From NCBI GenBank assembly GCA_964354625.1, contig CAYHAK010000002.1, positions 1-64,000 on the forward strand: DNA of 64,000 nucleotides. The letters are read 5' to 3'. Position numbers and translations under genes: made by a program. This document shows positions 33,313 to 41,173 of the stretch, in pieces; position 1 is the stretch's first letter; each line of letters starts with the position of its first letter. The stretch comes from DATKKK01 sp964354625 (GTDB lineage Archaea > Thermoproteota > Bathyarchaeia > Bathyarchaeales > Bathycorpusculaceae). Below the pieces are notes generated by a model that saw nothing but the letters and a program-made list of their open reading frames with translations, was not told the origin of the DNA and ran no database searches.

Positions 33313-35085
33313 GTGGAGGAAAGTCAATTGAGAAAGGCAGCCTTAACATTAATGATTTCAGTCCTGTGTATTACAATCATCGTCTTGTCCTCGTTTGCTT
33401 TTGGAACGGTCAAAGCGGCAAGTTCGCAGAACTATGATATTGAGCTCGTGGACCACAGAGTCGAAGTTCTCTACGACGGGTACGTTTTCATGACTGACAC
33501 CATACATCTGGTCGGCAATGACACGGACTCTGCTGCGGTTACCAGCAGTTTCATCATGGGCTTCCCGCACAAGTATGGTGACCAAGTTGTGCGTTGTATG
33601 GCCTATAATTCGTCGACCAACTTCCAAGTGACTTCCGACGTGCCGCTGGAAGACCGCATGGGTTTCTATGCCGTTGAAGTGGCCTTTCCACAGCCATTGA
33701 GCGTCAAGAACGGGTCTTCTCACGTTTTTACAGTTGGGTTCATACTCTCAAACGGTCTTCTTAAGAAGCAGGAAACTCAGAACATCACTATGTACATTCT
33801 GGACTTCCCGCAATATCCGAGCTTGACAAAGACGGTGTCTTTTTGCAACGCATCGATTGTCACGCCTGGAGAGGCATTGTACATTAGCGGGACAGTGAAG
33901 GGCCTTACGTACAGTGCAGGCAACTTGTCTTCCTTTTCCTATTCACCTGCAAACGTGACTTTCGCAACTGACCCGAACGTGATTTCAATCGTGGACATGA
34001 AAGAGCTGAGGCGGCTGGTTTCCATAAATGAGCTTGGTGAGATATCGGCTTCTGACGCATACACCATAACGAACAAGATGCAGACAAGTCTAGCATACGT
34101 GAAGTTGGACTTGCCTGCAAACGCGTCAAACGTCGAGGCGGAAGACCAGTTCGGCCGGAAGATGACGAAGCCAGCATTGATCAGTGGCACGATCAGTCGC
34201 TACAACGTCACTTTTGCGTTGTCTGTTGAACGTGGCGGATCTGCAATATTCCAGTTGAAGTACAACATGCTGACAACCTATCTTGGGCGTCAGGAAGGGT
34301 CTGACTCTTATGTTCTGGCGGTTCCGTTGTTTGAGGAGTTGAGTTACTATGTTGAGCAGACCTCTGCAACTCTCGCGTTGCCTGAGGGAGCGAGATTGCA
34401 GAGCTTCGAGAAAACTTCAAACGGCAATGCTTACAGTCTGACGAGAAGCGTCTACACAGAAACGCTGACGGTGGCTAGGCAAGACGTCATCTCGCTGGAT
34501 CACTTCGATGTCAAGGTCTCCTACACTTACAGTCCTATATGGCTGGCTTTCCGTCCTGCAATGTGGGTGTGGGCTGTAACGCTTGTAGTATGCGTGGGTG
34601 TATTCGTTTGGAGAAGACCAAGAATCGCAACGAATGTTGTCGCGCCAACGGTGACAGGGAAGCTGCAGCCTGAATCCCTCAAGGCTTTCGCGGATTCGTA
34701 TGAGGAGAAGCTGAAGATAATGGCTGAATTGGATTCGCTTGAGGCGAGAGTGGAGAAGGGCAGGATCCCTAGACGCCGGTACAAGGTGCAGCGCGAAACG
34801 TTGAGGACACGGCTCAGCACGTTGGATAGGACGTTGGGTGATAATAAGCAGAGATTGCGTGGGGTTGGTGGCCATTATTCAGAGCTGATGTTGCAGCTTG
34901 AGGTCGCGGAAAGCGAACTTAGAGAAGTTGGCAATGCATTGAGGAATGATGAGCTTCGCCATAATCAAGGGGAGCTTTCGCTGGAGGCTTTCAATAAGCG
35001 CCAAGACGACTATCGGTCCAGAAAGGGTGATGCGGAGTCCAAGATAAGCGGAATCCTCTTGAGGTTCCGTGAGGAAACTCGCTGA
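33313..35085 (+). CDS. Ribophorin-I-like single-pass membrane protein
   Basis: A 590-aa secreted-anchored protein: signal peptide (residues about 9-36), two tandem beta-rich ectodomains with many N-x-S/T sites, one membrane segment (about 414-433), and a cytoplasmic coiled coil of 150 residues. Order and details parallel eukaryotic ribophorin I (OST1): a first domain with a TVSF/MRVK-type strand, a second opening SIVDMKELRRLVSINELGEI, PEGARLQSF before SYTYSPIWLAFRP and the TM, and a charged tail with a LEAFNKRQDDYRSRK-like segment. Inference: a partner of an AglB/STT3 oligosaccharyltransferase. An unrelated S-layer-type protein is the alternative. Confidence 0.6.
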   Translation: MEESQLRKAALTLMISVLCITIIVLSSFAFGTVKAASSQNYDIELVDHRVEVLYDGYVFMTDTIHLVGNDTDSAAVTSSFIMGFPHKYGDQVVRCMAYNSSTNFQVTSDVPLEDRMGFYAVEVAFPQPLSVKNGSSHVFTVGFILSNGLLKKQETQNITMYILDFPQYPSLTKTVSFCNASIVTPGEALYISGTVKGLTYSAGNLSSFSYSPANVTFATDPNVISIVDMKELRRLVSINELGEISASDAYTITNKMQTSLAYVKLDLPANASNVEAEDQFGRKMTKPALISGTISRYNVTFALSVERGGSAIFQLKYNMLTTYLGRQEGSDSYVLAVPLFEELSYYVEQTSATLALPEGARLQSFEKTSNGNAYSLTRSVYTETLTVARQDVISLDHFDVKVSYTYSPIWLAFRPAMWVWAVTLVVCVGVFVWRRPRIATNVVAPTVTGKLQPESLKAFADSYEEKLKIMAELDSLEARVEKGRIPRRRYKVQRETLRTRLSTLDRTLGDNKQRLRGVGGHYSELMLQLEVAESELREVGNALRNDELRHNQGELSLEAFNKRQDDYRSRKGDAESKISGILLRFREETR

Positions 35086-35152
35086 CAAACCTAAATGCTT
35101 TTATTCTACTTTTTTGCCTTCAATGAAATTCTCTCAAAGAGGGATGGGAAAT

Positions 35153-35335
35153 ATGGTTAAAATTGTGGTTGACAGCAAGAAATGTACTGGCTGCGGTTCA
35201 TGCGTGGACACTTGCCCCGTGGGCGTCTACGAGGTCAAGGACAAGAAGTCCGTGCCCGTGAAGGTTGAAGAGTGCCTTGTCTGCAGAGCATGCGAAGTCC
35301 AGTGCCCAGAAGGCGCCATACAAGTAATCGAGTAG
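35153..35335 (+). CDS. Ferredoxin, 4Fe-4S dicluster type
   Basis: A 60-aa bacterial-type ferredoxin with two cluster motifs: CTGCGSCVDTCP and CLVCRACEVQCP, each CxxCxxCxxxCP. It is a small soluble electron carrier. ATG 35153 follows GAGGGATGGG; longer in-frame starts at 35123 and 35069 would add a non-conserved extension. No redox partner is adjacent. Confidence 0.9.
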   Translation: MVKIVVDSKKCTGCGSCVDTCPVGVYEVKDKKSVPVKVEECLVCRACEVQCPEGAIQVIE

Positions 35336-35364
35336 ACTAGGCCAACTGCTGAACGAAAGCATGC

Positions 35365-36429
35365 TCAGTCAATACGCCAAAAAGTGCTCTGGACTCTTTT
35401 CACTTCTCTCAGAATTCTCTTGCCTTGTTTGATAGCATTTTCCTTCGTGGTTCTGGCCTTGTCACTGACTGCGTAGGCTGTTCCGCTCAATGTAGCGATT
35501 GCAGTTGCCGCTGCTTTCCCGATAGAGTTCACGTTATAGCCTCCTTCAAGAACTGATACAAGACGTCCCTTGCACTTCTCGGAAGCAACGTCTGCTGCTA
35601 TTTCGAAGATTTTCCGGTAGCATATTCGGGTTAGCTTCAGGTTGGCGATGGGGTCTTTGTAGAGGCCGTCGAAGCCTGCTGAGATTAGCATGAATTGTGG
35701 TTCGTACTGGAGCATTATGGGTTTGACGATTTCGTTCATGGCTTCTAGATAAGTGTGGTCGCCTGTTCCGTAGGGCAGCGGGATGTTGACATTGTAGCCT
35801 AGGCCTTGGCTTTCGCCTATTTCATCTATGAAACCTGTTCTAGGGAAGCTGCTGGGGTCTTCGTGGAGGCTTATGAAGAGAACTTTGTCTGTGTCGTAGA
35901 AGGCTTCTTGTGTGCCGTTTCCGTGATGAGCGTCAACGTCCAGTATGAGGATTCTATTGAGGCCGGATCGTGTGATCAGATACTTCGCGGCGATGACGAT
36001 ATTGTTGAAGAGGCAGAAGCCGCAGGCGTGGTACTTTCCCGCATGATGGCCTGGAGGACGGACAAGCGCAAAGGTGTTCTGGAATTCTCCTGCCATCACC
36101 AGTTTGACGGCTTTCAGGGTTCCTCCTACGGCGTGGAGGGCGACTTCGTAGCTTTCGCGTGAGACCTGCGTGTCTTCGAGGTCGAGCATTCCTCCTCCGG
36201 ATTTGCAGACTGCCTCAACAAGCCTGATGTATTCGATGCCATGGGCAAGCTCGACGTCATCTATGCTGGCCTTTTCTGGGGTGATGAATTGCCAGTTTCT
36301 GCTATTGGCTAGTTGTCCGTGGTTGAGTTCATGAATGATTGCGCGAAGGCGTTGTGCGGATTCAGGATGATCTTTGCCTGGGTTGTGCCGATAGTAGATG
36401 GGCGAAAACACAACAGCGGTTCTGGTCAT
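35365..36429 (-). CDS. Histone deacetylase-family hydrolase, copy B
   Basis: HDAC-superfamily amidohydrolase of 354 aa, with complete catalytic motifs: RPPGHHAGKYHACGFCLFNN, DVDAHHGNGTQEAFY and SAGFDGLYKDPIA. It is longer than copy A and has the HNPGKDHPESAQRLRAI opening of the acetylpolyamine/acetoin-utilisation branch. Substrate unknown; acetylated polyamines are possible, and the window also has two deoxyhypusine synthase paralogues (a loose link only). The AsnB-like gene is 6 nt upstream on the same strand, suggesting an operon. Confidence 0.88.
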   Translation of the reverse strand: MTRTAVVFSPIYYRHNPGKDHPESAQRLRAIIHELNHGQLANSRNWQFITPEKASIDDVELAHGIEYIRLVEAVCKSGGGMLDLEDTQVSRESYEVALHAVGGTLKAVKLVMAGEFQNTFALVRPPGHHAGKYHACGFCLFNNIVIAAKYLITRSGLNRILILDVDAHHGNGTQEAFYDTDKVLFISLHEDPSSFPRTGFIDEIGESQGLGYNVNIPLPYGTGDHTYLEAMNEIVKPIMLQYEPQFMLISAGFDGLYKDPIANLKLTRICYRKIFEIAADVASEKCKGRLVSVLEGGYNVNSIGKAAATAIATLSGTAYAVSDKARTTKENAIKQGKRILREVKRVQSTFWRID

Positions 36430-36435
36430 CTCTCA

Positions 36436-37887
36436 TCATCTTCTGCAGGTTGACTCGAACACTTTTTGAAGGTATTCTCTGACTGTCAACTGCTTTGTTT
36501 TTGCCAGTTTTCTGAGGGCTTTGTCTGTGCCTGTTGAGTACTGTATTGCCTTTTTTGGTCTGCTCGTCACTGGCTTTGGGAGTCCTAGCTTTTCAGCTGC
36601 TTGTCTCAGGACAAGCTTCCTCAGTGTGTTGGGGTTCAGTTGTATCTTCAACTCGATAGGCATCAATGCGGCGAGTTCTGCGATTGCACGAGTGAGAAAA
36701 GGTAAACGTAGCTCGGTACCGCATGAGGCACAGATTTTGACGTCCCTTTCCAAGTTAGTCTTGTGAAGCTGAGCAATGTCGTCTTGCATCATTTGTGTTG
36801 CGCGTTCGCCTCCGAACCTCAGGTAGGCATCCACGTATCGTTTGTATCCGCCGAAGAGCTCGTCTGCGCCTTGTCCGACCAGCATTACTTTCAGCTTCAT
36901 ATCTGCTGCCTTCTCTGCTGCCCAGTAGATCGGTATGCCTATGCTTGTTTTGATGGGGTCGGCTTCTTCGATGGCCCAGAGCACATGTGGGAGTGTCTGT
37001 TCTACGTCTTCTGCGGCGTATTCGTCGATGTGGATGGGGAGTTCTAGCTGTTGGGCGGTTTGCTTGGCGTGGTTTGTTTCAGGCTGGTTCAATAGGCTTA
37101 CGTGGATCAGGTGGACTTGGGTTCCTGCCTGCTTTGCAAGAAGAGCGATTACAGTGCTGTCTAATCCTCCTGAGAACGCAACCGCGATCTCCTCCACGCC
37201 AGTGACTCTTGCTGTGACAGAGGCTTGCAGAAGTGCCAGAAGCCTGTCAGATGCGGTTTGCACGTCCAGCGGTTCAGTTTTCACATAGCTCGGTTCCTTT
37301 GCAGGCTTGAACGTGAAGCCATTTGCGTTGACTACGGCGAGGTGGCCTGGCGGAAACGAGACTGGGTTCTCTATTCCGATCCTCCACAATGCCTTGCGTT
37401 CAGAGGCCAAGGCCGCGAAATGCGCGTTTTCGCCGTAGTACAGCGGTCGTGAGCCAAAGTTGTCTCGGCCTGCGATCAGTCTCTCAGGTTCTGCTACGGC
37501 TAGGGCGAAATCGCATTCTGCATATTTGATGAGGGCTTTGACGGTTTTCTCGCGAGGCTGTGGCAGTCTCGTTGCCACGGCTTCTGCGTCGGACAGTTCA
37601 GCCACGGGTGGGAAGAGTCTTCCTTCGAAGACCAAAGCTGCATTGTCCAGTTGGATTGGCTGGGGTCCGTCTTGGTCCAGTGTTCTTGAGAAGAGGTAGC
37701 CTACAATGATGTGTGAGTCAATGTCTAAATCCTGCAATGCGTCTGGATTCTTCTCTGTTCTCATGGCTTGGGACGATGCCATTCCGAAGGCTGCTGCGTT
37801 TCCGTGGTTCATGATCTTGAGCATGGCGGCTGCTGTTTGGGTTGCGTTTTCACCTTTTCTGTTTATGACGGCTGCTAGTGTTCCCAT
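36436..37887 (-). CDS. Asparagine synthase-like protein without the Cys nucleophile
   Basis: AsnB-type architecture, 483 aa: an N-terminal Ntn glutaminase-like domain and a C-terminal synthetase domain with the PP-loop VAFSGGLDSTV, GQGADELFGGY and LRKLVLRQAAEKLGLP. In true AsnB the processed N-terminus is cysteine (MCGI); here it reads MGTLAAVINRKG, so the glutaminase nucleophile is missing. It may use ammonia or adenylate another carboxylate. I start at the ATG ending at 37887 since it aligns with that position; the frame extends to 37965. Close upstream of HDAC copy B. Confidence 0.82.
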   Translation of the reverse strand: MGTLAAVINRKGENATQTAAAMLKIMNHGNAAAFGMASSQAMRTEKNPDALQDLDIDSHIIVGYLFSRTLDQDGPQPIQLDNAALVFEGRLFPPVAELSDAEAVATRLPQPREKTVKALIKYAECDFALAVAEPERLIAGRDNFGSRPLYYGENAHFAALASERKALWRIGIENPVSFPPGHLAVVNANGFTFKPAKEPSYVKTEPLDVQTASDRLLALLQASVTARVTGVEEIAVAFSGGLDSTVIALLAKQAGTQVHLIHVSLLNQPETNHAKQTAQQLELPIHIDEYAAEDVEQTLPHVLWAIEEADPIKTSIGIPIYWAAEKAADMKLKVMLVGQGADELFGGYKRYVDAYLRFGGERATQMMQDDIAQLHKTNLERDVKICASCGTELRLPFLTRAIAELAALMPIELKIQLNPNTLRKLVLRQAAEKLGLPKPVTSRPKKAIQYSTGTDKALRKLAKTKQLTVREYLQKVFESTCRR

Positions 37888-37988
37888 TTGTGGTTGGCCT
37901 TCGGAGCTTGGTTTTATGTGCTGCAGATGGATAATTAAGGTTAATAGTGGCTTCACCGTAGGCATTGTTGTTTGCGTGGTGAACGTTG

Positions 37989-38617
37989 GTGTTTGAGCTT
38001 GGAAGTGTACGGCTTAGGCCTATGGAGAAGGAGGACCTGAAGTCTGGCACGGGTGGGAGAACGATTTCGAGGTCATGATGTACTCGCGGAGCAGACCGTT
38101 GAACATGGTGAACATGGCACAGCTTGAGGCACGCTACGACGAGTGGGCGAAGGACGAGAACACGCTGCATTTTATCGTTGAGCTTGCGGCCTCGAAGGAG
38201 GCTATAGGGATTGCGCGAATTGAACAGGAACGCTGGCACACTGTCAGAACAGCAGGCATGGGCACCTACATTGGCAAGAAAGAGTTGTGGAGCAAGGGCA
38301 TAGGCAAGCACATCACGCTGGCCTTGCTGGAGATGGCGTTCAACCACCTCAACGTGGAACGTTGCGAGGCTTGGAGTGTCGAGTATAATCAACGTGCTCA
38401 CAGGGTGCTGGAGTCGTGCGGATTCAAGAAGATCGGGGCCTCACGGCAAGCCATGTTCGTGAATGGGCGGAAATGGGACGATTACCAGTTCGACATACTG
38501 CGCGAGGATTACCTGACGATTCGCATGGACTTGTTGAAGGAGACGCTTGGCGGTAAGTTGGACGAGTATCTTGAGAGGCACTGCACCATCAAAGGGTGCG
38601 AGAAGAGAACACGCTGA
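37989..38617 (+). pseudogene. GNAT acetyltransferase, frameshifted near codon 19
   Basis: GCN5-related N-acetyltransferase of the RimJ/RimL type. The first frame (GTG 37989) gives FELGSVRLRPMEKEDLK; the rest continues one frame over as WHGWENDFEVMMYSRSRPLN to 38617. One missing base near 38043 joins them. The acetyl-CoA loop is recognisable in KELWSKGIGKHITLALLE, followed by NVERCEAWSVEYNQRAHRVL and GFKKIG. Downstream translation from ATG 38075 alone would lack the first strand and helix, so it is probably non-functional, unless the shift is a sequencing error. Confidence 0.75.
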
Positions 38618-39213
38618 GGCTGATGAGTTCGGAGGAAATTCATACCTCCATGTATATTGGTTCAACCATCGTTGAGGCCAACTCTGCGGTTGTGAACATG
38701 CTATTGCGTTGATTTTCCGCCAATACGAGGTCACCTCACTGGGTTTTTGCATAGTCGTTCTGAGGAACCGGTCGGGGTTGTCGAGGAGTTCATTGTCTGT
38801 GATTGCGGTCAGGCGAGTCATTTGTGTTCTGGGAGTTTCCGCTGAAGAAGGTCTGGAGGCTATAATGAGAAGCCCTAATTCTCGTCGTTTTGAGGTTGGG
38901 TGAAGCTCTCAAGGACGCCCCATAGCGAGGGAGGGCAGGCTTGGCGAAAAAACGCAGGAATGTGGCGCGCGCTGTGGCTTTCAATTGTCGCAGCGGCAAG
39001 TGCCCGCTTCCATTTTCTTGCCCTTCAATGCCGCCCTTATCATCGTGGCGGCGCAGGGGATGGGTTTGCACCTTGGTCTTCTTGGAACGCATCATGTGAA
39101 GCGTGTGTTTGTCTAGCAGTCGTGTCCTATTCTCTTGGTGGTTGCGTAGTGCTTGTTTGGGTAAAGCATTAATCTTCATCTTGCTCTATCTTCTTGGCGA
39201 GGGCTGATGGAGG
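38618..39213. other. Intergenic stretch without a recognisable gene
   Basis: Nearly 600 nt. Open frames exist on both strands but none looks like protein of a known type. It contains GCGCGCGCT (38965-38973), a variant of the dispersed motif. It may be eroded coding sequence. Confidence 0.5.
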
Positions 39214-40560
39214 TTGCCGATTTTGCCTATTGATACGGGGCGTTATGGGACGCCTGAGATGCGGCGGGTTTTTGAGGAGGAGACTCGGGTTCAGAAGATG
39301 CTGGATGTGGAGGCGGCTTTGGCGTGGGCGCACGCTGAAGTAGGCGACATATCCAGACAGGACGCGGAACGCGTCATGACAGCGGCCTTGCTGAAGCACG
39401 TTAAGCTGAGCCGAATAAAAGAGATCGAACGGGAGATCAAACATGATATTGCATCGCTGGTCAGGGCACTGTCGGAGGCATGTGGCCTCAGCGGAGGATG
39501 CGTTCACCTTGGAGCTACGAGCTATGATATTGTGGATACGGCTAATGCCTTGCAGTTGAAGGAGGCCTTGGAGATAATTGGGAAGAGGCTTGACGAGCTT
39601 GAGAAGATACTAGTGGACAAGGCCACGCGGTACAAGGAAACCATCATGATGGGCAGAACGCACGGGCAGCATGCGTTGCCGATTACGTTGGGTTTCAAGT
39701 TTGCGGTTTGGATGCGCGAGGTTTCGAGGCACATTGAGAGGCTGGGCCAGTGTAGGGAGCGGGTGCTTGTGGGCAAGATAAGCGGCGCAGTAGGCACACA
39801 GGCAGGGCTCGGCCCAAACGCGATGAAGATTCAGGAGCTAGTCATGCAACGACTGGGCCTGGAGGCCGCTGATATCTCAACTCAGATTGTGCAGCGAGAT
39901 CGTCACGCGGAGCTTCTGTGTGTGATGGCTGGGATTGCGGCATCGCTTGAGAATTTCGCTACTGAGATACGCGAGCTTCAGAGGCCTGAGATCGGGGAGC
40001 TTTTCGAGGCTTTCGAGGCTGAGAAACAGGTGGGCAGCTCAACCATGTCGCACAAAAGAAACCCTGAACTGTGCGAAAGAATCTGCGGCCTCTCACGAAT
40101 CATCAGAAGCCTCGTCAATCCAGCCTTCGAGGACGTGGTAACATGGCACGAAAGGGATTTGACGCAATCATCTGCTGAACGCTTCATCCTGCCAGAAGCC
40201 TGCATACTTACGGACTACCTGCTCTTCCTTATGAACAGCATATTGACGAATCTGCGTGTGGATGAGCGGCGGATGCTCAGGAACATGGAGGCCACTGAGG
40301 GACGGAACATGTCCGAGGCAGTGATGATCGCGCTGGCCAGAAAAAGCATGAACAGACAAGAAGCACACGAACTACTAAGAAAACTAACCATCAAAAGCGA
40401 AACCCAAAAACAACCATTCAAACAAACCCTACAAGAAGACAAAACCACAAGCGAAAAACTGAGCAAAAAGGAAATAGACGAAGCACTAAACCCAAGAAAC
40501 TACCTCGGAACCGCAACAAAACAAGTCGAACTAATGATTGAAAAGACCAAAGAACATTGA
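39214..40560 (+). CDS. purB: Adenylosuccinate lyase
   Basis: Purine biosynthesis enzyme cleaving SAICAR and adenylosuccinate; 448 aa, fumarase/aspartase superfamily. Motifs: LGATSYDIVDT, the catalytic histidine region MGRTHGQHALPITLG, and the mobile signature loop GSSTMSHKRNPELCERI. The start is TTG 39214, in the context GGAGGTTGCCG; the product then begins PILPIDTGRYGTPEM, as in the family. It ends in a lysine-rich tail. It is isolated, with a GCGCGCGCTA palindrome 70 nt downstream. Confidence 0.93.
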   Translation: MPILPIDTGRYGTPEMRRVFEEETRVQKMLDVEAALAWAHAEVGDISRQDAERVMTAALLKHVKLSRIKEIEREIKHDIASLVRALSEACGLSGGCVHLGATSYDIVDTANALQLKEALEIIGKRLDELEKILVDKATRYKETIMMGRTHGQHALPITLGFKFAVWMREVSRHIERLGQCRERVLVGKISGAVGTQAGLGPNAMKIQELVMQRLGLEAADISTQIVQRDRHAELLCVMAGIAASLENFATEIRELQRPEIGELFEAFEAEKQVGSSTMSHKRNPELCERICGLSRIIRSLVNPAFEDVVTWHERDLTQSSAERFILPEACILTDYLLFLMNSILTNLRVDERRMLRNMEATEGRNMSEAVMIALARKSMNRQEAHELLRKLTIKSETQKQPFKQTLQEDKTTSEKLSKKEIDEALNPRNYLGTATKQVELMIEKTKEH

Positions 40561-40627
40561 GGAATGTGCCAGATTTCCGCTGAATGCAGATATCTCCCGC
40601 AACCAGAACTTTTGCTTCGGTTATCCA

Positions 40628-40643
40628 CTTAGCGCGCGCTAAG
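40628..40643. repeat. 16-bp palindrome containing GCGCGCGCTA, copy 7
   Basis: CTTAGCGCGCGCTAAG is a perfect palindrome, the longest form of the dispersed motif here. It lies between the convergent ends of purB and the 40648 gene, where it could also act as a bidirectional terminator hairpin. Confidence 0.7.
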
Positions 40644-40647
40644 CTCC

Positions 40648-40977
40648 TCATTTCTTGTTTTTCTCCGTTTCCTTCACAGTTCTAAGAAATTCTGGTGCAT
40701 AGTATTTATTCAGCGTCAAATGAAACTTGCCAGAAACGATGTCTATGTGTAGTCTTCCCTGACGTTTAACTCCCCATGTATCCTGAAGTCTGATGCTTAA
40801 CGGGTTGTCGCTTCTCTTTGTATAGGTGACAACACCGTGTTGCTTTGAATACGCTTCGGCAAACGCTTTTATTTGTTCATAGGTTGGTTCAATGGCTAAG
40901 ATTTCTTCGTAAATCTTCTTCATTTCTTCTCGCCACTTCTTCATTCTTTCTGTTTCTCCTTGAAGAGCATTAACCAA
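40648..40977 (-). CDS. Hypothetical small protein
   Basis: A 109-aa basic protein. The N-terminal half is helical and charged (ERMKKWREEMKKIYEEIL); the second half has strand-like VVTYTKRSDNPLSIRLQDTW and HIDIVSGKFHLTLNKYY, suggesting a small alpha/beta domain. No family recognised. An internal ATG at residue 12 is an alternative start. It stands alone, convergent with purB. Confidence 0.5.
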   Translation of the reverse strand: MVNALQGETERMKKWREEMKKIYEEILAIEPTYEQIKAFAEAYSKQHGVVTYTKRSDNPLSIRLQDTWGVKRQGRLHIDIVSGKFHLTLNKYYAPEFLRTVKETEKNKK

Positions 40978-41173
40978 GGATGTTTCTTGGACACTTTTCT
41001 CTATTTCGCTTATATCTCATGAATAACTTCACTTTTTAGAGCGCTACCTGTTAACACTATGATTCCAATGATTAATGTTCCCGTGCCTATGTATGAAAAA
41101 TAAGAGTGTAACAGCGTTTTGGTGGCTTCTCTGTAGTCGGCGCGCGCTTTGGGACCTGCGAAAGTGTGCTGAT

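Noticed and set aside
38790..39179. Open frame of about 130 codons on the minus strand
   Set aside because: Composition is irregular with no fold-like pattern. It overlaps other equal-quality frames, so there is no support for coding.
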